64,000 nt of DNA from Phoronis australis (lineage: Eukaryota > Phoronida > Phoronidae): assembly GCA_002633005.1 (NCBI GenBank), contig NMRA01000004.1, positions 1,595,144-1,659,143 on the forward strand, given 5' to 3'. Positions within the stretch are counted from its first letter, which is position 1. Each line of letters begins with the position of its first letter. Shown here piece after piece: positions 23,749-37,400 of this stretch. Position numbers and translations under genes: made by a program. The notes under the pieces were generated by a model, which saw only the letters and a program-made list of their open reading frames with translations, was not told the DNA's origin and did not search any database.

Positions 23749-24737
23749 TAGATCCCAGGAGAACGAGAGAAGGTATGCTGAAGCGGTTGGACTGAGGAAA
23801 CAGGGTGCATGGATATCATGGGAAGGAGTGAACAGCAGAAGGATAACTGGTAAAGACCTTCTGTCTTCAGATCAATTCAGATTGGGCTTTTTACTTGGTT
23901 CCATATATGACACTCTCCCAACACCTGTCAATCTTCGAACCTGGGGCAAAACTGAGGATGACAGCTGCAGGGGCTGTGGCAAGCGGTGTACCTTAGAACA
24001 CGTTCTATCCAGCTGTAGAGAAGCTCTCACTTCAGGGAAGTACACTTGGCGCCATGACAATATTCTCAAGTGTATTGCACATGCTTTAGATCTGGAGAAA
24101 AGGAAGGCGACTAACCTTGGCAAAGCACTAATTCAATTCAACGAAGGCGGGGTATCCACTAAGAGGCGTGATTCAGGCATTCTAGGTATGGCTGCCGACT
24201 GGAAGATGGTGACGGATGTGGTAACTAGGGGTTCACTCCCAAGCCATATTGCAGTAACCCAGTTAAGACCAGACATAGCGTTGTTGGCAGACAGCAAGAA
24301 GATAGTGACTTTAATCGAGTTAACTGTGCCGTGGGAGATTAGGGTGCAAGAGGCTCACGAGAGGAAACTACTCAAGTACGCAGAGCTATCGCAGGAATGT
24401 GCAGCGAATGGCTGGAAATGCTTCTGTCTCCTCATAGAAGTTGGATGTCGAGGGTTTATTGCTGGAAGCATGTGGCGGATGGCATAGCTACTGGGCATTT
24501 CATCAAGAGGGCGAGCTGATATGTTTAAGTCTACTGTAAGAACAGCGGAGGAAGCAACCGTGTGGCTGTGGTTACAGCGTGAGAACAAATGGCAACCCCA
24601 GCGTCGGCAGCCTTCAGAGACCTACATATGTACCATCGGAGAGGGTTCTAGGTCAAGGTCAAAACCCACGATGAAGATGGACTCCTAGCTGACGACGACG
24701 CTGGGTAGCAGATACCACCATGTTTACAAGTAAGTCA
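23749..24737 (+). mobile_element. Restriction-like-endonuclease retroelement fragment inserted in the LINE
   Basis: An open frame from about 23752 through the ATG at 23828 to the stop at 24487 shows RRYAEAVGLRKQGAWISWEG, then a C-x2-C-x8-H-x5-C zinc knuckle (CRGCGKRCTLEHVLSSC), GKYTWRHDNIL, then a PD-(D/E)xK core: RPDIALL followed by VTLIELTVPWE, and KLLKYAELSQ and EVGCRGF. After a frameshift at about 24485 the remaining C terminus (LGISSRG, EEATVWLWLQRENKW) is still legible to about 24600. This order is the C-terminal zinc finger plus endonuclease module of R2/NeSL/HERO-like elements. No reverse transcriptase lies upstream, so only the 3' end was inserted, as expected of 5'-truncated retrotransposition, or it is a stand-alone derivative. 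Confidence 0.75.
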
Positions 24738-26015
24738 GTCAACAAAAAGACAATAGAACCAGCCTCTACGTTTCAATAGATACTTGTTAAGTAGTGTATC
24801 TAGAATAAACATGTTATCCACTGTGGAATACCCCTTCCTGAAATCAGCTTGAGCCTCACACACAATCATTTGTTCGCATCCGCCCATGAATGGAGTCGGT
24901 TACATAACAACCGGGCAATTATCTTGCCAGCCACCTGTAACAGCGTGAATCCTCTGTAGTTATCTGGGTCATTCTTATTTCCAGACTTGAACACCGGGAC
25001 TATAATACCTGAATTCCATTTAGATGGGTAATTCACCGTATCAAAAGTTTTATTATATAGACAAACGAGAGACTGTTTAAATGCGGGTGTTGCGAACTTG
25101 AAAAATTACAACGAAATGCCATCATTTCCAGCAGCTTTACTCACTTTCATGTCATTCATACACTTACATGTATCTACTTCATCAACTGACCGATCATCCA
25201 TGTTATGCACCGCTTCTTCCTCATAGCAGTGATTAAACTGTTCAACATATTCATAAAACTGAGAAAAAATACGTCATAGTCTCTAATGTGTGAAGTATAT
25301 ACGTTTTTAAAACTGTTATACCATTGTGTACTGTATGTGTAATATTTGAAGACCTTCTTTGTTACCTTTCACCAAGTTCCAAAATTGTTTTTTATATTCA
25401 TTCACCGATGAATCCAACAATGCTTTGGTTAGTGTTTCTCGGTAAATTTTTTGTTTTGTTTTGTTTTAGTTACTGTTTATATCTCTTGTTATATTCCCTA
25501 TATCTAGCCAAATTTTCTTCAGTTCCATATCTTCTGTATTTCCTTAAATAACTACGTACTATTAACTTATGATCATGACATTCTCTATCAAACCATGGTT
25601 CTGGTTTAGATCTACGTTTTGGTGGATCAGTTTTTCTCATATCAGCACTTATGGCTGATTTTACAACCAAATTGTATATACAATCTAAGTCCTCGTCAAC
25701 ATTACTCGTGTTATTTTGAAGACTTGATATATTTTCCAGACAGCCACCGCCTTCAGCCAACTGCAAGTTTTCAAAATAATTATTTTTATTTTCATCATTC
25801 CAAATTATAGATTTGTTTATTTTTTCCATTGACACTGTGGGTTTCCCGTGTATTGTTGCAGTTTACATGCAAGGTAAACAACACTTACCCGTCTATAATC
25901 ATTTCCAACGGAAAATGATTGGGGTCGACCTGATTGCCGACTTGAAAATCGATGACTGAGGTAATAATTTCATCACTGACCATGAAATAGTCCACTACAC
26001 TACTTGCATTTGTAT

Positions 26016-26611
26016 TCACAAAAGTAAATTTACCGGTATTTTATCACTACCACTGCAACCGTTTAAAATTATAATTCTACAACTTTTACAAAGGTACACT
26101 AACTCCCGACCATAACAATTACGCTCGTTATCTTGAGACTCACGTGATGGTATCTGGGCATCGTACTCATAACCCGTATCACCTAGGTCATTTTCAAGAA
26201 ATGGCACTACAGTCTCATTGTTTACAAAATCTTCCAATGAAGCTGTTGGGCCTTGAAATCACCGCACAACATGACATTGTTATTTGGATTGTGAGACTTA
26301 AATTGTGCAATCAGGAATTCAATTTTGTCAAACATTGGTTCATTCGCATGCCCGGAACACTGAGGGGAAATATAAACATTCCCTAAATATAGAGTTGGCT
26401 TATTCATACCAGCAGCAAATTTTATCCAAATCATATAATCTGATGTCACCTCATTTACATAACCAGACAATTCGTTTTTTACAAAATTAAGCACACCACC
26501 CGAATTCCTTATACTACGTTTTCTTTTCGTTCTTAGTTTACTGAAACACGCAAACCCGTCTAACGAGAAATCTTGTTTCTGCCCATGTCTCTTGAAGTGC
26601 CAATACATCAA
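26016..26611 (-). pseudogene. LINE ORF2 endonuclease segment
   Basis: Part of an EEP fold: DFSLDGFACFSK, SGGVLNFVKNELSGY, LYLGNVYISPQCSG and NNVMLCGDFKAQQLHW. The start of the domain with the catalytic Glu and its end with the SDH motif are in other frames or lost. Belongs to the LINE at 22240-27540. Confidence 0.72.
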
Positions 26612-26829
26612 AAGAATTCATGTAATCAGTGATGTCATTTCTTTTAAACGTATTTTTAACCCATTTATGTTCCAACTACTCACTCTTAACTGTAGGCCTC
26701 GGCCTAAATCCTATTCATTTCGCGGACCCGCTACGAGCTCAACGACGTTTTTGGTGGAGTCGTCATATAGTATATAAGCCTTAATTTTCCGTTTATTATG
26801 AGTTTGTAGTAGTCCATTCAGTTTGCATT

Positions 26830-27317
26830 AGATTTCCTTTAGCCTTTGCTTCCATCCGAAACAGACCGAGTTTCTTCCCTTACTTTTGGCGAGAAATCTT
26901 CGGATATTTTGTACTGGGTACCACGACGTTTGTGACGAGCACTTCTCAGGACCATGTCATGTCTCTATCTTTGTAGCTGTTAAACTTAACTATCACGGGC
27001 CTTTCTACTCCTCGTCCTCGTCGTAGCCTATGTGCTCTTTCAATCAGGATTTTATTTGCGTTTTCTATTTCAAGTTTTCCGGACATGAACTCACTAATCA
27101 TATTTTCTGTAACATCCCAATGTTCGTTTGTATTTGGCGTTTCATCTTTAATGCCGTGTATGATTAGGTTGTTGCGTCGGCTTTGGCCCTCCATGTAGTC
27201 CAGTTTGTTTTCAAGTGCACTGACTATGTCTTTCAGGTCTTTGTTTTCATGCGTAAGTTGGCCAATGACACAGCTCATTTCATTTACGTGCATGATAAGG
27301 GCATCTAGCTGATTCAA
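26830..27317 (-). pseudogene. LINE ORF1 RNA-binding protein, frameshifted
   Basis: The predicted chain starts MNQLDALIMHVNEM, continues as a heptad-like coiled coil, then RRNNLIIHGI, RAHRLRRGRG, RPVIVKFNSYKDRDM, the order of the L1-ORF1/transposase-22 RRM. A five-base ACATG repeat at about 26952 shifts the frame. The other frame carries on as VLRSARHKRRGTQYKI and SEDFSPKVREETR to a stop near 26835. In a live element this protein would bind the RNA and help target-primed reverse transcription. Confidence 0.75.
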
Positions 27318-27549
27318 CTTCTCAAGCTTACCACTCAGTCCATCGCCTTGACATCGTTAAGTGTGGGCTTCTTGTTTTGCCTAGCACTTGTAGCTATATC
27401 TAGACTCGCGTATTGTCTAATGTCCTGGGAGCCATGTCCGCCATCTTGGTTTGCTTTTGGTGTTTGTGCACTGCTCGATCTTAGTTCCCTCGAAGCCTCA
27501 GTTCGTCTTTCTTTACTCAGCGTGACACCTCACTTGTTCTACCAATAGT

Positions 27550-30500
27550 TTGCAAACTTTTACACGGTTGAACAGTGTTTTTGCTGTACAAAAACGACAG
27601 CAGATCAAACATACGTCTTTACTCTCGCGCATACTTGAGCAACCTAACAGTACAAAAAGAAAAGAACCTCCTTTAACTTCGTACTGGTATTACCTGCGTC
27701 AGGTAAGCCTTTGGCTATCTTAATTATTATTCAGCTTGTTGTTGGGGCAGTCTGTCAGCTGGCCAGTAAACAGTCGACCTCTTAAGTTTGCTGAAAGCAG
27801 CCATTTTGACGTGCGCAAGTTTCTGGGATTTTTTTCTCGTTCGGAGGAGATGCTGTGAGTCGGAGAGTGATACTAAGAGATACCAAAAGGACAGATGTGT
27901 TCCAACCCAGTAATAGGTTTTATTTACATGTATCACTTATGGATTTAGTAGTGTGGAACACAAATACCAATGTGTTCAAGTATGATAAATAAGAAAAGTA
28001 AAATCGTAACAATATTTAATCTTCTGCGGTATACATGTAGTAAACAGGCACACCGTCACAATCCAAAAATCGTTTCAAAAATATGAAATGGTCTGAGTTT
28101 GTCTGAGCATCCATATTCCAAACAATTTCAGCTATTTTTTGTCTTTTAGACTAAGTTTTCCATTTTGATTTAAACCAACATTTCCGTTAATTTGGGAAAT
28201 GTCCCAAAGAGCGTTTTTTCCAAACAATATCCCACTAACAGTCCAAACATGTTTTGTCAGCCCAACAACACAAAATGCAATTGGTATGAACAATGACATT
28301 TAACCAATGTACATGCAGCAGTTACACTCCAGTCTAAAAGTTAAAACTGTTTGGTAAAAATTCTCGATTGAGTTGAAAGTCTGACTTAATGAGCAAAGTT
28401 TTGTTATAAGTCACTAAAGACTTTCTAAAATCTTATTCATCCCGATTCCTACTTTTGAATGGGCGTTCTTTCGGGGACGCTCTTTTGGGAACGTAATGTT
28501 TGGGAAGTCCCGCCAATAGGTCACAGCACCAGCCTACAATTTTCCACTGAAATAGAATCGCAACTGCTTAATCTGGATCTAAACTAGTGTGCAAGCACGC
28601 ACATGTACACATCCAGTACAGTATTCCAAAGCATGTTGAGCGACCCCATATCTTTAGCAAGAAGCTTCATCGCATTCAGCAAACCAAATAGCGGTACGTG
28701 TTTTCACATGATGGGAAGCGCCGGGGTATCGGTTTCAAGCATGGCTTTACTCAATCGTTGAGTGTACAAGGCGCCTAATTCCGAATGGATTATAGGCCCA
28801 GCTTCGAATGTAGGCACTGGGCCTAAATACTCATACATACGTTAAAAACAAAACTTTGTACTAATTCTTATCGGTCATTGAATTGTGTAAGAAATGGTTA
28901 CATTTTAAACTTCTTTCGAAGAAACTCTCATTTAAATGTTTGGTAAGTTCAGTGATTTCCGTTTTTTCTTTAAGCCTAGTTACATATTTGTTCAATTCTT
29001 AAAGCATTCAGCATTCGGATAGAGAAAGTTTCAAACCGTCGTTATCCATGAAATGGTGCGAAAATTGCTAATAAATATGTAAGCCAAAGAGTAGTCATTT
29101 TTCGGAATAACGGTTCTTCGGGCTATCGGGCCTATACCGACCCTTTGCTGGGAGAATTTTATTTGATTCTCGGCTCCCCGAACTATTGAAATGGCTTCCA
29201 ATTAATTTTTGTTTTTTATTTGTTCTAAATGGTTCACATCGATAACGAAAAAATTAATTACGCGTCCTCTATCTTACAAGACATCCCAACACTAGTGAAA
29301 TCCAAAACATCACCCATATTGTGTATAAGTATATCTTATTCAGTGAGGCGTGGAATATGTTGCCATATGACAAGCGGTTTATCCCGTTCAGTACGCTTTA
29401 TTTTGGTCATATCACGCGACCTAATGAATATAAGTCAGAAAAGAATTCTACCCCCGACCAGGACTCGAACCCAGGACCTTCTATATTGTTTTGCGTGGCC
29501 GGAGGTGCCACCCTAGATGGCGAGTGATTTACAAAGTGTTATAGGTATCACTGATTAGGTGCATACTGGCAAATGGATTGGGTCAAACAAAACAGTCTGG
29601 GGAAACCTACTAGCTATAATTAAATAAAGATGTTATAAAATCGACGGACGATTCAGTCAGACGAATAACAAATATTCATTGTGGGCTTGGGTAGCCCCAT
29701 CTTTAGACGAACGTCAGCCAGTCTAAGAATGGACATATTCTTAAATTTGACTGGATGTTAGGTAAATAATAAGACTGCACGATTCACTTTGAAATAACTG
29801 GTACATGTGTGCCGTCCTCACGAAAGACGTCGCTCTAGTCGGCAGGCGACTCAAGTATTGGTTTATGTAGTAAACGCCGGTATGCTAATCACTACTAAGT
29901 TTCATTTCTTACATCAACGTATGACGTATGCATTGTACGCTTCTTATACTATGGCCTCACTACCTTCCTTAGCATTTAAGCCGGTGGATAAAAGCAACAT
30001 TTAACGAGTGGTATAAAATTTCGATACAAGTATCGTCTTGCAATTGGAATCAACTTGTGAGGGTCCCTTTCTGTCTCTCATTTTCGGCAGGTGTCGCTCT
30101 CTCTCGAAAAGGAGAGTGGCCTGTTGAGATGTAAAGTGCAATTCTGGTTAAGCTGCTTACAGCAAAATAAGGTTTTACTAAGCACATATTTATACATTTG
30201 ATCATGTTTTGATTATAATGAATTTTATCATCACGAGGTCGACATACACGTATTTAAACTCTCCGCATCAATTTTCAAACCTTATCACATAAAATGAAGC
30301 TCGTTTTCACTCTCACCACTAGTGTTGTATACATGAATGCCACGAAATCTCTCGTTCTCCGATAGACAAGCGTGCCGCCTTGTTTCAATGTAAACCTTTT
30401 GTCTTGAGCATCTACATGTAAGACGATAAGGGTCTAAACAGTACAGGTATTTTTCAAACTGTAGCTCCGTTTTGATAGTTCAGTAAAACTATTGATACTT

Positions 30501-31466
30501 AGTCCAATTATTTATTAGAGTGCCAATTTTTAACGTCCCAGTCAATTAATCTCTGACGATATTCTGATAGCAATAAATTTATGTCACCCGGTCTATATAA
30601 CCATACATGTACCTCTCCAAAACCCGTAAAAAGGCCTTTTCACAGAATATGCCCAGTTGTGTCTGCCGCCGTCCTCACGTAGTTGCCGTAACGACACTGA
30701 ATTAGACGTGAGGCTTTACCGGAAACGGCCTTGTTCAGAAAACAAGCTTGAATATACATGTATATTTGGTATTACATATACAACGTTTAGTAAAAACAAT
30801 GAGCAGTGGTAACTTTAACAATCGCTTTCGCATACAGGCGTGTGCTCATGAAGTCGGATGTACAGAAGGCGCAGCTTGACATTGGCGGGTTTGACATAAA
30901 CGTACTAACCTTAACTTGCACCGCCAATGCGGAGTGCAATGTAAAAAAGAGAAAATTCGAAAGAAAAGACAACATTTGAACGATCACAAATACACAAAGA
31001 GGGCGTTTCGATTAATTTCTGTAAAACGTCATCATTGAAATCTATACCGTGACGACAAAGAGATGGTTAGAGTACAAACTGCGACAATCCCAACTGATAA
31101 AAACCACGGCCCACTCAAGGGTCAAAGGTGAAGTTTTGTTGGTGTAACATTATTAACATTAGTGTGACTTTAGTGCACGAGTCAGCCGTGACTCTGAGGA
31201 AGAAGGTTGAGCAGTGAAAAGTCACGAGCTATGGTACATCAGCATCCAATACCATAGGTCACGTGGTCCGAGATGAAGGCAAATTTTCACTCCAGTCTGT
31301 CCGATATGTAATTCGAACCTCAGTATAACGAAATTTTAAAACGGCCCGGAAAAACCCAGTTACCTCGAAGTGCCAAAGCATACGAGATTAGACATGGTAT
31401 TGAAGTCACGGATGGAAACAGTTTTCAACTTTGCTGCTTTCACTGAATCCCAAATGTCTGTTGACC
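27550..31466. other. Gene-poor stretch between the LINE and SARDH-A
   Basis: No exon supported. It contains a tRNA-like SINE head (29440-29525) and short low-complexity stretches. Open frames here are short and lack homology. Confidence 0.45.
29440..29525 (-). repeat. tRNA-like SINE head
   Basis: On the - strand a GGTTCGAGTCC B box sits about 45 bases after GGTGGCACCTCCGG, which is a weak A box. The arms do not fold as a standard tRNA. Confidence 0.45.
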
Positions 31467-34400
31467 TTAACGTGTGTAGACCCCTTGAACTCTGAGATCT
31501 TTGGGGTCAAAGGGCGACTTAGTGTGCAGTGCGGCAGGATACGCAGTGCCCATCCTTTCAATGGTGAATTCGCCTAAAAAGAAAAAGATTAAGGCTTAGT
31601 GAAGAGTAACCGAGTCGCAACGAAGTGTCATTGGTGAAGAGTATGATGAAGCGTTCCGAGCTAGATGTACGTTGAAAAGTAAATAAATGCCGCATTTACT
31701 TTAAGAGGTAAAATGGTTTTACACTAATAAAAACACTAAAATTCAGACAGTACCAGATTTCAAAAAATCCATTGACACAGTCTGTCCTTCCGGGTGTGTC
31801 ACATATCCATAACCCAATGACTGGCCAAGCGAGAACGCGTATTCACCCCTCCGCAAGTACCCCACGACTTGGTTGTCACGGAAAATTGCCTCCAAACCAA
31901 ACAATGGCACATGCCTGAAAATGGGAAAAAAGAATAGCAATGTAAAATTAGCTTGGCATAATGCAGATGACACAGACCGATCAAAACAAGTCAAGTGCAC
32001 CTTGACCAAAAAAATAAATAGTGTTACAACCTGGAGTCCTGTTTTGTTGGTTATAAAATGTGGTCATCTACAAATCTGACATGTTCAAACCAAAACGTTT
32101 CCAAGCAACATGCAGCGCCATCTACTGACTAAACGAGAGACAAACACACAACACTTGGCTGCTAGAAAACAAGCCGATACTGACTGTTGGCAAAATCTAG
32201 GTTATGGCTATTGGTAGGAAACAGAAGCTGGCTGTGTGGTCTCCGAATACATGATGATTTCTGTGAACAGCACTCAGGTGGTTAGCACTGACAATTACAA
32301 ATATCTAGGATGGAGTTATGATTAACTCAAGTTTAACATGGGGTGCTTATAAGGTTTGTCAGTCTATTAGTCTTCTGAACAAAGTTAAGAACTGCGTCAG
32401 TGAATTGGGCTGTTCTTCTGACATTGCTACATTTTGATTATTGTATCCTGGCATGCAGAAATTATACAAAATATCTATAGGAAAGTCTTCTGAGAAACTT
32501 CAAAACATGACTGGACGATTTTGACTACAATGTCACATTGAAGGCCTCTACAGCAATTTTCACACCAGAGATGTTCTGGACACCCTTTCATAGCCCACCT
32601 TGGATACCAGGCATGATGTCCACATAAACACGATTGTTGTTGTTATTATGGATGTTTTATTATTAAATGTGAACCTTGACATCCTTGCACTGGTTGTCGC
32701 CGTCGTTGCTGTTGTTTTTGTTGTTGAAACTGAGGCAAATATCAACCCTGGAGTGCCACGCGGTCAATATTAGATAGAGTACATGTACGATGAATATAAA
32801 CCAATGCACGTATCTATTAGCGGTAAACACTGAGGACATTGGACAGGTATTTTCGAACACATCACCATATTTTGTCAACGGGGTCGCTAGTTGTCCTTAC
32901 TCGTCTATCGAGAAACAGGCCAGTCTTTTCTTCACACCTTCAGCCTGCATCCGCTCCACAGCTTCACGGCCCAAAAACGACGTGTTAGTCTTCAGCTTAC
33001 ATGTATGCAATAGCCCTGCCTCAAGGGGCGAGTCATCCGGTCGTATATCAGCATGCCATTGCCTGTATCCTAAAACATTTAGAAGAAATTGATAGCAGTA
33101 AGAACAATATCAAGTTACCAACGCTCTAATACAATAGCAATTTTCATAAAAGTGTTACCTCCAAAAATATCAACTACAACAAGAATAATGTTACAATGAC
33201 AGACCTTTCGAAAAAGTACGTTACATGACTCACAAAATACACAGTAGGTTAGTGATGCTGTTTAAAATACACTGGACAAAATGACTATTTTCAAAGCAAG
33301 AGATGTAATAAAAATGAAGCGCTTTATTGAGTCTAAACGAACACCTATGATTTCCATACCGACCATAGTATAACTTAACAACCAAGAACTTGCCGTATTT
33401 CACGATTACATTTTTGCATAAAACGGGGTGTCCCGATGCAATCATATCACCGAAGTAGCGTTGAAATTTAAAGACAACTTAAAATGAGCCAACTGCCTTT
33501 TAGATATGTTAAATACGTGTACTTTTGTGCAACATATCTTTGTTTCGAATGGTAAAACAGTAGAACCATGCAACCAAATGCATTTTACACGAGACTCACG
33601 GATGGCGGACCTGAAGAAAAAACATTTTCGCAACGTTACGAAGGCAGTTCCGTAGACATCAGGCCCGTAGCCAGGGGGTGTTTGTGGGGGGGGGGGCTNT
33701 TCCGTAGACATCAGGCCCGTAGCCAGGGAGTGTTTGTGGGGGGGGGGGGCTTTGCTCGAACCCTCCCCCCACCCCTCCGAGGAAAAGGTCCAGCCCTAGC
33801 CTATCTGATAGAATAAGATACGACTTAGATAGGCAACAGAATGGTTGTAGCTACTAGTTTTACTAACTACAAGCATAAGCAAGTTAATGNTAAAATTTAG
33901 AATTTGCTTCCGATGTAAAGCACTTCACATACATGTAATCATCAGGTCGAATCCGGCCCGAGTAGTGACTGCGTAGATGACGATTAGAAGAGGCTTTATG
34001 TTATTCTTCGGCAATGAAAGCGCGTGGTCTCTACACCAAATGGTAACACGGGAGTCTAGAAGTAAATGTCTATACCTAGCCTAAACCATATACATATAGC
34101 ATTGAGAGAGCTCCCCAAAAGTACAGTAGTGTCGTGTGAATGCCTTAAAATCGACGAAAAACAAAACAGCAGAAAATGGTCTTGTTATTTGCTACTTTGG
34201 TGTACTTTTTAGCATATTATGGATAGAGTGCAGGCATTTTCAAATTTCGAATTGAAAGTGATCGTCAAATATCTTGTTCATCTAGTGTCCACTTTGATTG
34301 TAGATTGGTGGATTGACATATGCATGCGTGTACACGTGTTTGCGTTTCCGTTCTTTTAAATTCAGTACTCGCCGACGGTAAGTTCACCGAATACTCTGTC

Positions 34401-37400
34401 GTTTTCTGCACTGAGAAATTCCCAAAATGTTCACATTTTTAGGTAAGTCTAGACCTAATTAAAACTTTGATCAATGAAGAAAGTCTTCTCGCAGATTTCA
34501 TACGAGCAACAATCTTGCTGGAAAAGATTTCCAAGAAGGTTACATGGAAGGTCCAATACTCCGAAAGTTCGCTACCTTCGTAAGTTCACTACTCCAAATG
34601 TCCACAATTCCGAAACCAGACCTCCGACAATTCATTAACTCTGATTTTCTACTAATGATTCAGAACTGAAATGAATAAGGCGTTGTATTTGTGTTCATTT
34701 AGTAACCATTTAAAGGTTGTGCAAGAGTTGAATAGTCCTAAAAAATTGATTAACATTGTTTACAAAAGAGCTCAGTTCCAATCACTGGCAATCGTGATTC
34801 TTGAATCAAACTAAAGACTCATTCTCAATTAGGGACATCATCTGGGGCACGGTTCCGAGATGTGGCGACCAACGGCGGTTTTAACTTTAGAAAGACTGAA
34901 TGAGACTTCGTTTAGACTGGCAGGGACAGGGTAGCCTATTAACTACATTTGGTTTCGACCCGGCCGTGAGAGTAGTTCCGGTGGGTGAGGTTGAATCGTG
35001 GCGGCCCTATAAACTTTTCTTACGCTCTGTAAGAGGATGCAATCTTGACATGGCATTGATGAATGTACCGTGGTTGATAATTCATCAACGTTTCTACTTC
35101 ATATTCTTTTAGAAATCCAGGTACGTACTCATTTTTCCGCGTTCGCAACACATGCGGACAATTTCACATGGACAAGAAATCCTAACAAAGTGATTTATTA
35201 GCCGGGTGTATTGTTGTCGGTATAGTTGCATCTAGTAACCGAAGTGTCGCTTTTTTGCATGTAACGTTACACCCGAGTCAGAAATTTAGACATTTTTGGA
35301 GTAGTGAACCTTCGGAGTGATGCACCTTCGAAGTAGTAAACCTCCGGAATAGTGAACCTTCGGAATAGTGGGTTGTTCCCATTTCCAGCGATGTAAGCAA
35401 CTTTTAACAAAAATACAATCAGATGAAAAATTACGTCAAGACATTTTCAGACTACATATTACCGTCTGAGTATGTAACGAGGTGTACTTAGTCATTTAAA
35501 AAAGTCCGATTTGAAAGTTTGGCAGGAGGTAACACGAGAACGTTAGGCTTATATTGATGGAACGCATTACGTCCGAATATGAGTCCCGTTTTTTGCGAGC
35601 AACCGTCACGACATCCTCATTTCCGGTATTACAAATTCCATATTATCTCAGGAACATAGAGCTGAGAGCCATCGTTGCCGTGGATACAGATTCCCTTTCC
35701 TCATAATTAAGCTTCAAGCGCCTTATCGAAAACTCTAGTGTCGACGTTTGCAAAAGGTCAACCTTTCTAGAAATTCGAACCACCCCCGCGCAATGATGGC
35801 TACGGGCATGGACATGCACACAGAAATAGCCTCACCCTTCTCAATACTCAGAGAGTCGAAGGCCCTGTAACCTGCATTCACAATGCTGTGTTGTTCTCCC
35901 TCGGCCATCACTGCTCGGTAGACGTCAACGCATTCATCCTTGGGAATGAGTAGATCCCATCCCAGTTCACCAACGAACGAGTGACGGACAGCACGCACTT
36001 CATGTCCAGCAACAGATAAGATCTGTTAGTGGAAATATAAAGAATTAATGGAACTGATTCAGTGAAAATCACGGGAGATCCAGGATTGAGTTGGGGGAGA
36101 GGGGGGGGGGGGGCAGGGCAGAGTATGAGCCTGGATTTTTGCCGTCAGACATTCGCACACCCTAACTGCCAAATAGAATAAGGGAGAATTTTTGGGAGGC
36201 CATGGCCCTCTTGCCCCCCCCCCAAATACGATACTGACAATTTCAGTACACCTGTATCATTTGTTTACTTGCTTCGATTTTGCACACGACGTTTCACTTC
36301 GCTCGAGTCCTGGCTGCTCTTAACTTGAAATAAGATGGCGACGAGACGGACATTTTAACGTTTTAGTAAAATTTTATCTTGCTGAATATGAGAGGCGAAG
36401 TCGAATGATTTGACGAAACTTTTAGAAGAACATAGTGTTTCCGTACGTTAGTTCATAGGATAATTACGAAATTTAATGCACATCCAATAGCATGATTACC
36501 TTGTTTGTTGAAAACGGAAACGCGTCGTTGCTTAGATCACCATCTGTTAGGGCTTGAATAACATCCCGACTGAAATTAGTCGAATTTTAATTAGCATTTC
36601 TGACCAAATGGCTTCAGGTGCTATGTTTATCATTTATACGTCAAGATTACACCATCAGTCACCTCTTTACAGTTTTCATATACAGTGTATACCCAGGGTA
36701 CTTTGAGCCTGCGTCGTTCACACTATGATTCCAGATTACACCCTGGCCTTAAAGAAATACCTAACATTTTACGCATAAGAAATAAAACATTTCCAAGGAG
36801 AATAAATCCACCAAAACAATAGTTGTCACGGAACCGGCATGGCTACAAAGATGATAACGTAAAACTGGATCAGTCGCAGAAGTAGGGTTTCGTTATGATA
36901 ACATAGGTACGAATGACACGAAAAGTTGACTCGACTTGAAGTGCACTCGGATTTTCCAATTTTGTCGCCAGCCGAAGGGCAACAGAACATCCGGGAGTGG
37001 GTATACGTTTCGACCTCCAAAGATTCACGTGCACGAACCCTTGGTACCGTTGTTTTGCTATCAATACTCCCTTTTTCACCTACATTTTACTAAAAAGACG
37101 GGACCCAACCAATGATATACTGGTAGAAAGTCAAAGCTCTGATACTTCAGGTTTTCTAGTTTCAGGAAATGTTAACTTTTACACACATATTTAGCTACAT
37201 ACATGTACATGTACACACATTTGTCAGTAAGAGTAAGCTTCTCCATAAGTTTAAGAAGGTAAGACAACGCTAACGGTCAGGAAGGGGGAACATTCTGACA
37301 TCAGACAACACCTTTTAGGACCTTGAACACTCAACATTCCCATATCTTCGGACACATCCAACAGCTCACAGTCAAACTTCTCGTCCTGTAGTACGTTTAT

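Larger units (their letters stand above)
22240..27540 (-). mobile_element. Non-LTR retrotransposon (LINE), near full length but dead, split by an insertion
   Basis: Reading leftward from about 27540: ORF1 (27317-26830) with a coiled-coil start and an L1-ORF1-like RNA-binding domain; ORF2 endonuclease (26611-26016; GGVLNFVKNEL, NVMLCGDFKAQ); a linker (25835-25470); reverse transcriptase blocks (25050-24780; VNYPSKWNSGIIVPVFKSG, AQADFRKGYSTVDN); an interruption of about 1 kb; then KKAFDWVWREGLKF, YLLLFADGLVLVAET and NKWKLHVNMSKTKII (23740-23290); and a C-terminal region with a zinc knuckle (PCCDSG, FYFLLKC) to 22255. Many stops and frameshifts are present and the second catalytic Asp of FADD is Gly. 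Excluding the insertion it is about 4.3 kb. Clade is CR1/L2-like by architecture (inference). Confidence 0.82.

Noticed and set aside
31743-31753. Stop codon right after KSGTV as the end of SARDH-A
   Set aside because: A GTACTG donor in AAATCTG precedes it, and a further exon at 31573-31467 restores the conserved C terminus in the correct phase. The same holds for SARDH-B at 59792.
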